From Rhodanobacter sp. (GTDB lineage Bacteria > Pseudomonadota > Gammaproteobacteria > Xanthomonadales > Rhodanobacteraceae), in contig SCSE01000047.1 in assembly GCA_004298015.1 (NCBI GenBank), positions 62,001 through 126,000 on the forward strand: DNA of 64,000 bases. Reading direction: 5' to 3'. The notes under the pieces are model-generated. The model made no database searches and was not told where the DNA came from. It worked only from the letters and a program-made list of their open reading frames with translations. Position numbers and translations under genes: made by a program. This document shows, piece after piece, positions 8,031 to 15,558 of the stretch (positions are counted from its first letter, which is position 1; each line of letters begins with the position of its first letter).

Positions 8031-8338
8031 GGCGACAGGTGACGTCGTATTTCGCCGCCACCGCGTTGAGTGCGCTGCCGGAACCCATAGGTCAGCCTGT
8101 CGTGGATCAGGGTAACGGCATCACTGAGCTCGCGCACGAGCCATGGATCCGGCGGCATATCCGGCGATTGCGGGCAAACCCGGTCGCAGTTCGCTGTTCC
8201 GCTGGAGCTTAGCGTCGCCGGGTTCCAGGAAGGCGTCGGTTTCGAGAAAGGTAGTGGCAGTGATCGACGAGCTGCCCGGTACCAAAACAGGCGCGGTTCA
8301 TCGCCCCACCTCTTTTGGCTTGCCGGCTGGCCGCAGGC
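8031..8338. other. Intergenic stretch, no gene seen
   Basis: About 300 bases between two minus-strand genes. A 32-codon minus-strand frame (8210-8305) follows a purine-rich AGGTGGGG but has no recognisable product. No clear terminator or operator was found. Confidence 0.4.
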
Positions 8339-10003
8339 TCAGTGCCCGGAAATTCGCTCCGACTCTTCTTCATCCGGTGGCACCAGCGGCTCACCGGGGT
8401 GATCGTGTGCTTCAAGCTGGGCCGCTTCCACCGACGGGGTGCGCCAGCCGGACTTCACGCCCCACAGGAAAAACACCAGGCCGATCACCGCCACCACGAC
8501 CAGATCCCAGCCGTACGGCAGGTAGCCGAGGCCGCCGAACTGGGTGCTGCCCACGCGCGAGACGATCGCCAGCGTGATCAGGTAGAACACCAGCCACCAG
8601 GCGCCCTTCATCTGCTTGCCGAAGTCATGCCAGCCGCTCTTGTACTGGTAATACAGGTACACCGGCAGCGCGGCCACCACCAGCATGATGATCTGGCCGG
8701 TCAGCGGCCATTTGGCCCAGTACAGCAGCTCGGCCGACATGATGAAGGCGATGCCGGCGATGATCGGCAGGCCATGCAGGCGGAACGGGCGCTTCAGTTC
8801 CGGCGCAGTGCGGCGCAGCGTCATCACGCTGACCGGGCCGGTCAGATAGGAGATGATCGTGGCGACCGAAATCACCGCCGCCAGCGAGTCCCAGCCGCGG
8901 AAGAAAAACAGGAACAGGAACGACACTACCAGGTTCAGCCACATCGCTGGACGCGGCACGCCCCACTTCGGATGCACCATGCCGAAGATCTTCGGCAGCG
9001 TGCCGTTGCGCTCCATGCCGTAAATCATGCGGGCGGTGGAGGCGGTATAGGTCATGCCGGTACCGCTGGGGCTGACGAAGGCATCGGCGTACAGCAGGAT
9101 CGCCAGCCAGTTGAGATTGACGATGATTGCCAGCTCGGCGAATGGCGAGCTGAAATCGATACCGTGCCAACCGGCTTTCGCCAGCATGTCCGGTGGTACC
9201 GCGCCGAGAAAGGCGATCTGCAGCAGCACGTAGATCACCGTGGCGATCACGATCGCGCCGATGATCGCGAACGGAATGCTGCGGCCCGGGTTGCGCGCTT
9301 CGCCGGCCAGGTTCACCGGGCTCTGGAAGCCGTTGAAGCTGAACACGATGCCGGCCGTGGCCACGGCGGTGAGGATCGCCGCGAAATTGTTGGCATGGGT
9401 GCCGCCGTTCGCGCCGACCGAGAAATTCGATGCGTGGAAACCGCTGGCGATCAGCGCGATACCGGTGGTGGCGGGGATGATCAGCTTGACGATCGTGATC
9501 ACCGAGTTGGAGCGTGCAAACAGCTTCACACTCCAGAAATTGAGCAGGAAGTAGACCACTACCAGCACCGCGGCGATGCCGAGGCCAAGATGGCTCAGTT
9601 CGCCGTGCTTGCCGGGTACCTGGTGGTACAAGTCCTGCGCCCACTGCCACTGCCAGCCGGACATGTACTGCACCGAGGCCTCGGCCTCGATCGGGATCAC
9701 CGAGACAATCGCGATCCAGTTGCCCCAGGCGGCGATAAAGCCGACCAGCGAGCCGTGCGAGTAGTGGCCGTAACGCACCATCCCGCCGGATTCGGGAAAC
9801 ATCGCGCCGAGTTCCGCATAGGTCAGCGCAATCGTCATGATGATCGCAGCACCCAGCACCCAGGCCCAGACCGCGCCGGGTCCGGCGAGTCGGGCGGCAT
9901 TCCACGCGCCGAACAGCCACCCGGAGCCGATGATCGAACCCAGCCCGGTGAACATCAGGGCCATCGGGCCGACATCGCGGTGAATCGCGTGCTCCTGGGA
10001 CAT
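8339..10003 (-). CDS. APC-family amino-acid permease
   Basis: An inner-membrane transporter of 554 residues with about 12-13 hydrophobic helices. The GLGSIIGSGWLFG segment in helix 1 is the unwound substrate-binding signature of the amino acid-polyamine-organocation superfamily, and FSFNGFQSPVNLAGEARNP in the middle fits helix 6 and the following loop. The C-terminal tail is acidic and hydrophilic. AGGAG lies five bases before the ATG. Neighbours give no hint of substrate. Confidence 0.88.
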   Translation of the reverse strand: MSQEHAIHRDVGPMALMFTGLGSIIGSGWLFGAWNAARLAGPGAVWAWVLGAAIIMTIALTYAELGAMFPESGGMVRYGHYSHGSLVGFIAAWGNWIAIVSVIPIEAEASVQYMSGWQWQWAQDLYHQVPGKHGELSHLGLGIAAVLVVVYFLLNFWSVKLFARSNSVITIVKLIIPATTGIALIASGFHASNFSVGANGGTHANNFAAILTAVATAGIVFSFNGFQSPVNLAGEARNPGRSIPFAIIGAIVIATVIYVLLQIAFLGAVPPDMLAKAGWHGIDFSSPFAELAIIVNLNWLAILLYADAFVSPSGTGMTYTASTARMIYGMERNGTLPKIFGMVHPKWGVPRPAMWLNLVVSFLFLFFFRGWDSLAAVISVATIISYLTGPVSVMTLRRTAPELKRPFRLHGLPIIAGIAFIMSAELLYWAKWPLTGQIIMLVVAALPVYLYYQYKSGWHDFGKQMKGAWWLVFYLITLAIVSRVGSTQFGGLGYLPYGWDLVVVAVIGLVFFLWGVKSGWRTPSVEAAQLEAHDHPGEPLVPPDEEESERISGH

Positions 10004-10326
10004 GAAAACTCCTGCACGGGCGCGTGATGCGCCCCAAAGTGGGTGATGGTTGCAGAGTTGTCCGCGTCATGTCATCCGCAAGATATTGCGTCGTTGCCGG
10101 TGGCGACGTTTTCCCGCGCGCGTCAGCGGCCGCGGGGCCAACCTCGCTGCATCAGGATTGCCGCGTGGGGTCGTACGAAAAAGCGAAAAGAGGGCGGCGA
10201 AAGTTAGCCGCGGTATCTGTCTCCGGCGCTTTATTCGCTTTGCAGATCTGGCCGGGGGATGTGTTCCACTGGTGGTCAGTCGGCCGGATGTGACCTGATT
10301 CACCTCGAAGCCGGGTCCCTGATTCT
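10004..10326. other. Intergenic stretch upstream of the permease
   Basis: About 320 bases. It should hold the permease promoter, but no convincing -35/-10 pair was recognised. Nothing else is seen before the repeats begin. Confidence 0.4.
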
Positions 10327-10755
10327 GTGGTCCCTGCGAAGGTAGGGATCTAGGGACTGTGCCCTTCGTGACGCTCCAGGGCAAAAGCTTTCGTGCGCCT
10401 GCGGCGCCCGAGTTACTTTCTCTTTGCGTGGCCAAAGAGAAAGCTAACCAAAGAGAAAGGCCACCCCGCTTGGTGCTTGCCGCCCCTCCATGGGCGGCAA
10501 GTCCGTGAGCCGGGGCCGGGCTTTTCGACAGCACATCCTTGTGCTGGCGAAAAGGAATCGGCATCGTGCCGATTCCCCCTTCGGGGCCTTTCGTCCCCAC
10601 CTCACCGCCGCACAGGGGCCCCCGGGTAGAGCAGCGCGCCATCCTGGCCCGCACTCGGTCCGCCATCGCTGCGCGGTGGCGGATGCTGAGGAGCCAAGAC
10701 CAGGAGATCGCGCTTCGCGCGGGATTTTCCAAGATTGCGATGGTCTCAGTTCCGC
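10327..10755 (+). repeat. Long interspersed repeat family A, copy 1
   Basis: It opens with CCCTGCGAAGGTAGGGATCTA, a variant of the inverted ATCCCT-N8-AGGGAT motif. It continues with CTTTCGTGCGCCTGCGGCG, a CTTTCTCTTTGCGTGGCCAAAGAGAAAG hairpin region, GGCGGCAAGTCCGTGAGCC, TTTTCGACAGCACATCC and a TCGGCATCGTGCCGA palindrome. The same blocks return in order at 10825-11322, 50489-50730 and, inverted, 52072-52315. Frames inside it are open by composition only. Confidence 0.85.
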
Positions 10756-10824
10756 CAGCATTTGCCACTCAACAAATGCACCCTGCCCGAGTTTCCTCGA
10801 ATTACCTGACTCCATCTCGTCATC

Positions 10825-11322
10825 CCTGCGAAGGCAGGGATCCAGTGACTGCTCCGCCTCCAGATTGTTGTGAAGCCTTGAATGCCAGAGCTTTCGTGCG
10901 CCTGCGGCGCCCGAGTTACTTATCTCTTGCGTGGCCACGCGCCCGTCAGGAGCGAGCGCGAACGGCGAGGCCAGCCCGAAGGGCGGAGGGCAGGATGCCC
11001 GGAGTAAAAAGAAGTAACCAACAGAGAAGGCCACCCCGCTTTGCGCTTGCCGGGCATCCTTGCCCGGCAAGTCCGTGAGCCGGGGCCAGGCTTTTCGACA
11101 GCACATCCTTGTGCTGGCGAAAAGGAATCGGCGTCGTGCCAATTCCCCCTTGGGGCCTGTCGTCCCCACCTCACCGCCGCACAGGGGCCCCGGGTAGAGC
11201 AGCGCGCCATCCTGGCCCGCACTGGGTGCGCCACCGCTGCGCGGTGGCGAGAGCTGAGGAGCCAAGACTAGGGAATCGCGCTGCGCGCGGGATTTTCCAA
11301 GGTTGCGATGGCCTCAGTTCGG
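10825..11322 (+). repeat. Long interspersed repeat family A, copy 2
   Basis: A direct repeat of copy 1 with a period of about 498 bases. It begins with the inverted motif ATCCCTGCGAAGGCAGGGAT and carries an extra ~85-base block around 10934-11020 not found in copy 1. Otherwise it follows copy 1 closely to the shared CGCGGGATTTTCCAAG end. The tandem pair lies directly beside the last attC site of the cassette array. Confidence 0.85.
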
Positions 11323-11379
11323 CACAACCGGCCGGTCGCATGCTACTGATGCATGCCGCAAGGCAGCCATACCCGTGAG

Positions 11380-11451
11380 ATTTAACGTTCGAGCTAAGCG
11401 GGCGACGTCGGCAGGACGCCGTTGGCGCTCCGCTTGAGCGAGGGGCTAGGC
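11380..11451 (-). other. Integron attC site 3
   Basis: Read on the minus strand: R'' is GCCTAGC, then a 5-base spacer, L'' GCTCAAGCG, a variable imperfect palindrome, L' CGCTTAGC, a short spacer and R' CGTTAAAT. L'' and L' pair except for one extra C in L'', the extrahelical base typical of attC. The TAG stop of the upstream gene lies inside R''. Confidence 0.78.
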
Positions 11452-12249
11452 ATCCCTGACGCGAGCGGCGAAAGCCTCATCCGCTATTGCCAATAGCGAC
11501 TGAAAGCCATGCATAAGCTCGCGCGCGAGCTCAAGCATGTCGAGTCGATGGTGAATGAAGAACTTCAATTCCGCTGAGGGTGACTGAAGCAGATTGAGGT
11601 TCACAAAGCCATGGTGAGCTATGTAGTCGCGAACGTCGCGCATCCGCCAGAACCACGAACAGCGCTGGGTGAGGTGTCGTTGCAGCGAATCAGGGATCTC
11701 TTCAGGAGGCTTGTCGCTAGCGCACTTTGTCATGACGTCAGCGAAGCTGCTGAATTGCCGCGCCTTGGGACCAGACAGGAATTGAACCATGGCAGCAAAT
11801 TGATCGAGCGTGGAGCGAATAAGAAAGAGTAGGGTGGCGAAATCAGTTCGTAAGCGGTACAACTCACTGGTAAATACAAGCTTTGGTTGATTCTGATCGC
11901 CGACAAAAGTTCGTCTCGCGAGGTAGGTTGCCGTTAACTCGGCGACGTTCGTTTCCAGGGACTTGATCGCCAAGAACGCACCATGATACTTTTGCGACAT
12001 CGCCATCCAACTGATCTTGTAATGTTCGGATGCCGGCACGAACTCTTCTATGAGTTTCGAGTTCGTTCGCAGGCGATAGTAGTGCCCGTGAAACTGATAC
12101 GGCCACGTTCCCCCTCCAAGCGCGGACATCAGCAGCGGGAAGATGTGAGACTGCAGTGGCTCTTCATAGCAAATAGATTCGCCGCTGGGAACCGGCAAGA
12201 GCCACTGTCCTTGGGGTTCCGCTTGCTTTTTGGTGAGATGAAATTCCAC
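11446..12249 (-). CDS. Cassette gene: HEPN-like protein of unknown function
   Basis: A 267-residue protein with no relative I can name. It is helical-looking and ends in a helix-rich region with RDYIAH at residues 207-212, an R-x4-H motif like that of HEPN ribonucleases of toxin-antitoxin and abortive-infection systems. The start is GTG with AGGA seven bases upstream. Base composition is clearly AT-richer than the neighbours. The gene fills an integron-type cassette: R' of attC site 2 stands 17 bases before its start and its stop is embedded in attC site 3. The HEPN call rests on one motif and the helical context, so it is tentative; a role in defence is inference. Confidence 0.7.
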   Translation of the reverse strand: MEFHLTKKQAEPQGQWLLPVPSGESICYEEPLQSHIFPLLMSALGGGTWPYQFHGHYYRLRTNSKLIEEFVPASEHYKISWMAMSQKYHGAFLAIKSLETNVAELTATYLARRTFVGDQNQPKLVFTSELYRLRTDFATLLFLIRSTLDQFAAMVQFLSGPKARQFSSFADVMTKCASDKPPEEIPDSLQRHLTQRCSWFWRMRDVRDYIAHHGFVNLNLLQSPSAELKFFIHHRLDMLELARELMHGFQSLLAIADEAFAARVRDA

Positions 12250-12265
12250 TGAAAGTTCCTGGGAT

Positions 12266-12322
12266 ACCTAACGCTGGAGTTAGGCGGCGGCGAAGCCGTC
12301 TGCCTTGAACGAAATGTCAGGC
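12266..12322 (-). other. Integron attC site 2
   Basis: The clearest of three sites. On the minus strand it reads R'' GCCTGAC, spacer ATTTC, L'' GTTCAAGGC, the central GACGGCTTCGCCGCC hairpin part, L' GCCTAAC and R' GCGTTAGGT. Length (57 bases) and half-site spacing match aadA-type attC sites. The TGA stop of the nuclease-like gene is within R''. Confidence 0.88.
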
Positions 12323-12910
12323 CGCATGCTCGACCTGGACGTTGATCACCTGGATACAAGACGGAACTGTCGCGTCGGGAAGTGGACGCGATGCGAAAGC
12401 ATTCTTGTACACCGTAACGGCGGCTCCGCCCTTTGTCTTTTGAAGATGACCGACGCCGCTAAAGGACGTATTGACGCCCTTTCGCAACTTCGCGTTGCGA
12501 CCGTGAAATGGCTCGCCAGCTTCGAGGCTTGTTGCGTCGATGTGAAGCGTAAGCTCGCCATACATGGCGTGCAGAAAATCGTGCGGTTCAGTGCCAAACA
12601 GTTGAAATGGGTCTACGGTGTTGTAGATGAGAAGTATCGTTGGCATGCCCTTACGTGCCGCAGCTTGAAGTTGGGCACGGGCCTCCGAGATTTGTTGGCG
12701 CACATGCCAACCAACGGTTCGCGAGCTGACGCCGCTTGGGTTGAAACCCCGCAGACTTTCAATTTGTTTGATTTCTACGGCAACTGCCACCGAGCCAAAA
12801 TTAACGCTGTAGTCTGGGGTCTTGCATGCGCCTTCAGGAATACGGCGCCAGTCCAATTCGTGTTCGCGACAAAAGGTTTCGAAGAGATCCTCGGATTCCG
12901 TTTTGTTCAT
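12317..12910 (-). CDS. Cassette gene: PD-(D/E)XK nuclease-like protein
   Basis: A 197-residue protein in which P32-D33, then E46-x-K48 (TPDYSV followed by VAVEIKQ) form the PD-(D/E)XK metal-binding pattern of restriction-endonuclease-fold enzymes. The rest has no named relative. A purine-rich AAGGTGAT precedes the ATG, which lies 30 bases after the R' half of attC site 1; the TGA stop lies inside attC site 2. Composition is AT-richer than the surrounding core. It is therefore a complete promoterless-looking cassette. Nuclease activity is inferred from the motif; the target is unknown. Confidence 0.72.
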   Translation of the reverse strand: MNKTESEDLFETFCREHELDWRRIPEGACKTPDYSVNFGSVAVAVEIKQIESLRGFNPSGVSSRTVGWHVRQQISEARAQLQAAARKGMPTILLIYNTVDPFQLFGTEPHDFLHAMYGELTLHIDATSLEAGEPFHGRNAKLRKGVNTSFSGVGHLQKTKGGAAVTVYKNAFASRPLPDATVPSCIQVINVQVEHAA

Positions 12911-12939
12911 TTCAAGATCACCTTGAGGCTGATCACGCG

Positions 12940-12993
12940 GCCTAACGTTGGAATTAAGCGGCGGCGTAGCCGTCCGCCTTGAACGAGTAGCTG
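12940..12993 (-). other. Integron attC-like site 1
   Basis: On the minus strand L'' GTTCAAGG, the central GACGGCTACGCCGCC, L' CGCTTAAT and R' CGTTAGGC are clear and very close to attC site 2. The R'' half (CAGCTAC) is degenerate and about three bases too close to L''. It may be a decayed attC or a hybrid junction. Confidence 0.65.
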
Positions 12994-13203
12994 GATGCTT
13001 GCCGAGAAGTTACTTATTTTACGCGTTTGTTGATTGCCAGGAGGCTGGCATCAGCAGGCCGCGAGAAACGCAACTATCGCATTGAATGCGCTTCCCCGGC
13101 CCATTTTTTCAGCCACTCCAGGAAAAATAAACTTCCCCAAGCTAGCCGTTCGCGACTGGCTGCAACGGGTCGAACCCGGACTTTTTGCCGCTCGCCCGAT
13201 CCG

Positions 13204-14283
13204 TCATCTGGCCTGCGAGGCCGGGGGTTTCTGGGGGCGGGGATTTTCGCCTGCCGGCGAGGGGTGGAGCGTGGTGGCGATGCTTCGGGCCAGGTCGGCA
13301 AACAGCGCGTCGCGCTGTGCCCTGGAGGCGCGGGAACCCATCAGAAAGGCGGCGACAATGACGGTGTGGCCGTCGGGCCAGGTCAGGATGCCGATGTCGT
13401 TGTAGGCAGCGGTCTCGCCATCCAGGGAATATGAGGTGCCGCATTTGTCGGCGAGTTGAATATCGCTGGACAGGCCGGCCCTGAGTCGGCGGGGAACGGT
13501 CTGAGCTTGCAGCAAGCGAAGCAGATGCCGTGTCGACGTGGGGGACAACAGTTCATGGTTGTGAAGCTTGCGAAGAAACGCCACCGCGGCAAGCGGCGTA
13601 CTTCGGTTGCGCGGATCGCCAAGAAAAGCCTTGTACCCGCGCTTTTGCCGTCGATGCGCTTGTTGCGGCGACTCATGGGTCCCCAGTTTTCCATCAGGCC
13701 CCAGGTCTTCAAAGAGGCGGCCCAACCCGGCCTCGTCCAGATCCACCCGCATGCCTTTTATGCCATGGGCTCGCAGAAAGGCGGTGACCGCTTGTGGCCC
13801 ACCGGCCAGCTTCACGAGCGCATCGGCTGCGGTGTTGTCGCTTTGGCTGACCGTCGCGGTGAGCAGTTGTTCTACGGTGAATGTCATCTGTTCGCCGTGG
13901 AAACCGGCGCCAATCGAAGGCACCGCGGAACCGGCCACGACGTCCGCACGCTTCAAGATGACCTTCTGGCCAGACGCAAGCTGCCCACTATCGATCTGCG
14001 ACAGGATCGCAGCGGCGAGCGGAGCCTTGAATACACTCATCATGGGGTAGGCCCGATGCGCATTGACCTGTACTTCGATGCCGCTTCGCAAGTCGAGCAC
14101 ATCGACACCGAGCACGCCCGGTTGTGCGCGCTGTGCCAAAGCATTCAGTGAGTGCTGCAGTTCTGCTTGAGACGCGCGCAGTGCGGGTCGTCCGGTTGCA
14201 TCGGCCGGCGCGGTGGGGCATGCCAAAGCGAGAGTCAGCACTACCGCCGCCATTATTCCGTTGCGGGTACGGGAAGAGTCCAT
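13204..14283 (-). CDS. Class A beta-lactamase
   Basis: A periplasmic serine beta-lactamase of 359 residues with a signal sequence (hydrophobic stretch about residues 10-24). The nucleophile motif is S83-V-F-K86, the SDN loop is S148-D-N150, a candidate general base is E184 in the DEAGLG segment, and the third motif is K280-C-G-T instead of the usual K-T/S-G. SVFK, SQSDN and the lengthened omega region recall subclass A2 (PER/VEB/CepA relatives). The start at 14283 has AGGA eight bases upstream; the frame stays open for 133 more codons without support. No BlaI-type operator precedes it. The gene lies between lldR and the cassette array and points toward the latter. Spectrum cannot be predicted. 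Confidence 0.85.
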   Translation of the reverse strand: MDSSRTRNGIMAAVVLTLALACPTAPADATGRPALRASQAELQHSLNALAQRAQPGVLGVDVLDLRSGIEVQVNAHRAYPMMSVFKAPLAAAILSQIDSGQLASGQKVILKRADVVAGSAVPSIGAGFHGEQMTFTVEQLLTATVSQSDNTAADALVKLAGGPQAVTAFLRAHGIKGMRVDLDEAGLGRLFEDLGPDGKLGTHESPQQAHRRQKRGYKAFLGDPRNRSTPLAAVAFLRKLHNHELLSPTSTRHLLRLLQAQTVPRRLRAGLSSDIQLADKCGTSYSLDGETAAYNDIGILTWPDGHTVIVAAFLMGSRASRAQRDALFADLARSIATTLHPSPAGENPRPQKPPASQAR

Positions 14284-14483
14284 CCAATTCATCCTGGCGC
14301 ATGACAGAAGCGGATTCAGCGCGCCGCGACCGAATGAAGCGAAGCGAGATCCGCTGCCCACCATGGTGACCCGATGGGCGAGCAAAAGAGAAGTGCCTCT
14401 GCTAGTGAATATCGCACGATTGTGGCCGGCGAAGCTGGCGCTGGCGTGTTGGTTAGGGGTGTCTTGCGGCACGCAGCGGAGCT

Positions 14484-15248
14484 TCAACTGGCTTTGGTGG
14501 CGCCGGAATGCCCGCGCAGACGTCGTTTGGCGCTCTCTTGTCGCGACGCATCCAGTGCGGTCTCGGACATGCTCTTTTGCACGAACACAATGTGTTCCCT
14601 GGCGGCATCGGCCGCGGCCTGCGCATTTCCTGCGCGGATCGTGTGCCAGATGGCGCGGTGCTGGTCGCGAATGTTCTGCCATTTGTCCGGGTGCCGGTGC
14701 AGGTACTGCAGATTCTGTTCTACGTGGTCGTGGATCAGCATGTGCAGGCTGGCGCTGAGGTGGGTAATCAGCGCGTTGTGCGATGCGTCTGCGATGGCCT
14801 GGTGGAATTCGACATCGGCCCGGATGCAGGTGGACATGTCGTCCTGCGCGTAGGCTTGTTCGAGGGTCCCAAAGGCATCGCCAATGCGTTCGATATCCAG
14901 CTCGGTCGCGCGCTCGGTGGCGAGCAGCGCCGCCTGACTCTCCAGCATGTGGCGAAACTCCAGCAGGTCATGTTGCAGGGCAGGATTGCCACTGAGCATC
15001 GCTCGCCACGGGTCCACGAAGCCGGATTGAAGCCGGTCCGTCACCACGGTGCCGCCACCTTGGCGAGTTCGTACAAGTCCTTTTGAGGCCAGCTTCTGCA
15101 GCGCTTCGCGCAGCGACGGGCGGGATACGCCGAGTTGTTTGGCCAGTTCCCGCTCCGGCGGCAAGCGCTCTCCCGCGCTCAAGACCCCTTCCAGGATGCG
15201 TCGTTCCAGGTCGTTGGCAATGGTGTCGGACAGCCGGATCAGATCCAT
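14484..15248 (-). CDS. lldR: FadR/GntR-type regulator of lactate genes
   Basis: A 254-residue regulator. The N-terminal winged helix-turn-helix (residues 5-70) shows RLPPERELAKQLGVSRPSLREAL in its recognition part, followed by an FCD ligand-binding domain with the metal-site pattern D-x3-H (VEFHQAI) and later histidines (HRAIWHTI, REHIVF). It is divergent from lldD, and two PdhR/LldR-type operators lie in the shared intergenic region. E. coli LldR responds to lactate; the same is inferred here from context. It probably represses itself and the lldD-dld operon. Confidence 0.82.
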   Translation of the reverse strand: MDLIRLSDTIANDLERRILEGVLSAGERLPPERELAKQLGVSRPSLREALQKLASKGLVRTRQGGGTVVTDRLQSGFVDPWRAMLSGNPALQHDLLEFRHMLESQAALLATERATELDIERIGDAFGTLEQAYAQDDMSTCIRADVEFHQAIADASHNALITHLSASLHMLIHDHVEQNLQYLHRHPDKWQNIRDQHRAIWHTIRAGNAQAAADAAREHIVFVQKSMSETALDASRQESAKRRLRGHSGATKAS

Positions 15249-15264
15249 CTTGGGTCACCTACTT

Positions 15265-15277
15265 TTGGTAAGACCAA
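15265..15277. promoter_or_regulatory. LldR/PdhR-type operator O1
   Basis: TTGGTAAGACCAA is a perfect TTGGT-N3-ACCAA dyad, identical in core to PdhR and LldR sites of enterobacteria. It lies 17 bases upstream of the lldR start. Confidence 0.75.
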
Positions 15278-15368
15278 TTATGTTTTCTTCCCCATGAACG
15301 GTCAAACCTCCGACTAATATCCTAGTCCCTGGGACTTGACGGGGCATCTCCTCTGCCATAACTTTAAA

Positions 15369-15384
15369 AGTGGTAATACCAATT
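15369..15384. promoter_or_regulatory. LldR/PdhR-type operator O2
   Basis: TGGTAATACCA with flanking AATT repeats the O1 dyad with one weaker half. Its centre is about 105 bases from that of O1, close to ten helical turns, which would suit looping by a dimer pair. Confidence 0.65.
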
Positions 15385-15558
15385 ATCCGTATGGGCGTTG
15401 ATGGTGATTTTGCCGGGGTGCCCAGGGGCTCGGATGGACTCGCAGGCGCGGGTCAGCGTCCCGCCTTGGCAAGACTGGCGCGCCCAGCCAGGCCACTTTC
15501 CATGACAGGAAGCTGACCCCATGCTCCTGCTACCGTTTTGCCTCGAGGAGACCCCATC

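Noticed and set aside
10067-11265. Several minus- and plus-strand frames inside family-A repeats
   Set aside because: Their products change with each copy's indels while the DNA palindromes are kept, as expected for non-coding repeats.
14284-14483. Control of the beta-lactamase by the BlaI homologue 6 kb away
   Set aside because: No TCTACTA/TAGTAGA dyad is present upstream of the beta-lactamase gene.
14440-14490. A GTTAGG-containing stretch upstream of the beta-lactamase, considered as a fourth attC site
   Set aside because: Half-sites are in the wrong orientation and no paired L''/L' is seen, so the beta-lactamase is not called a cassette gene.
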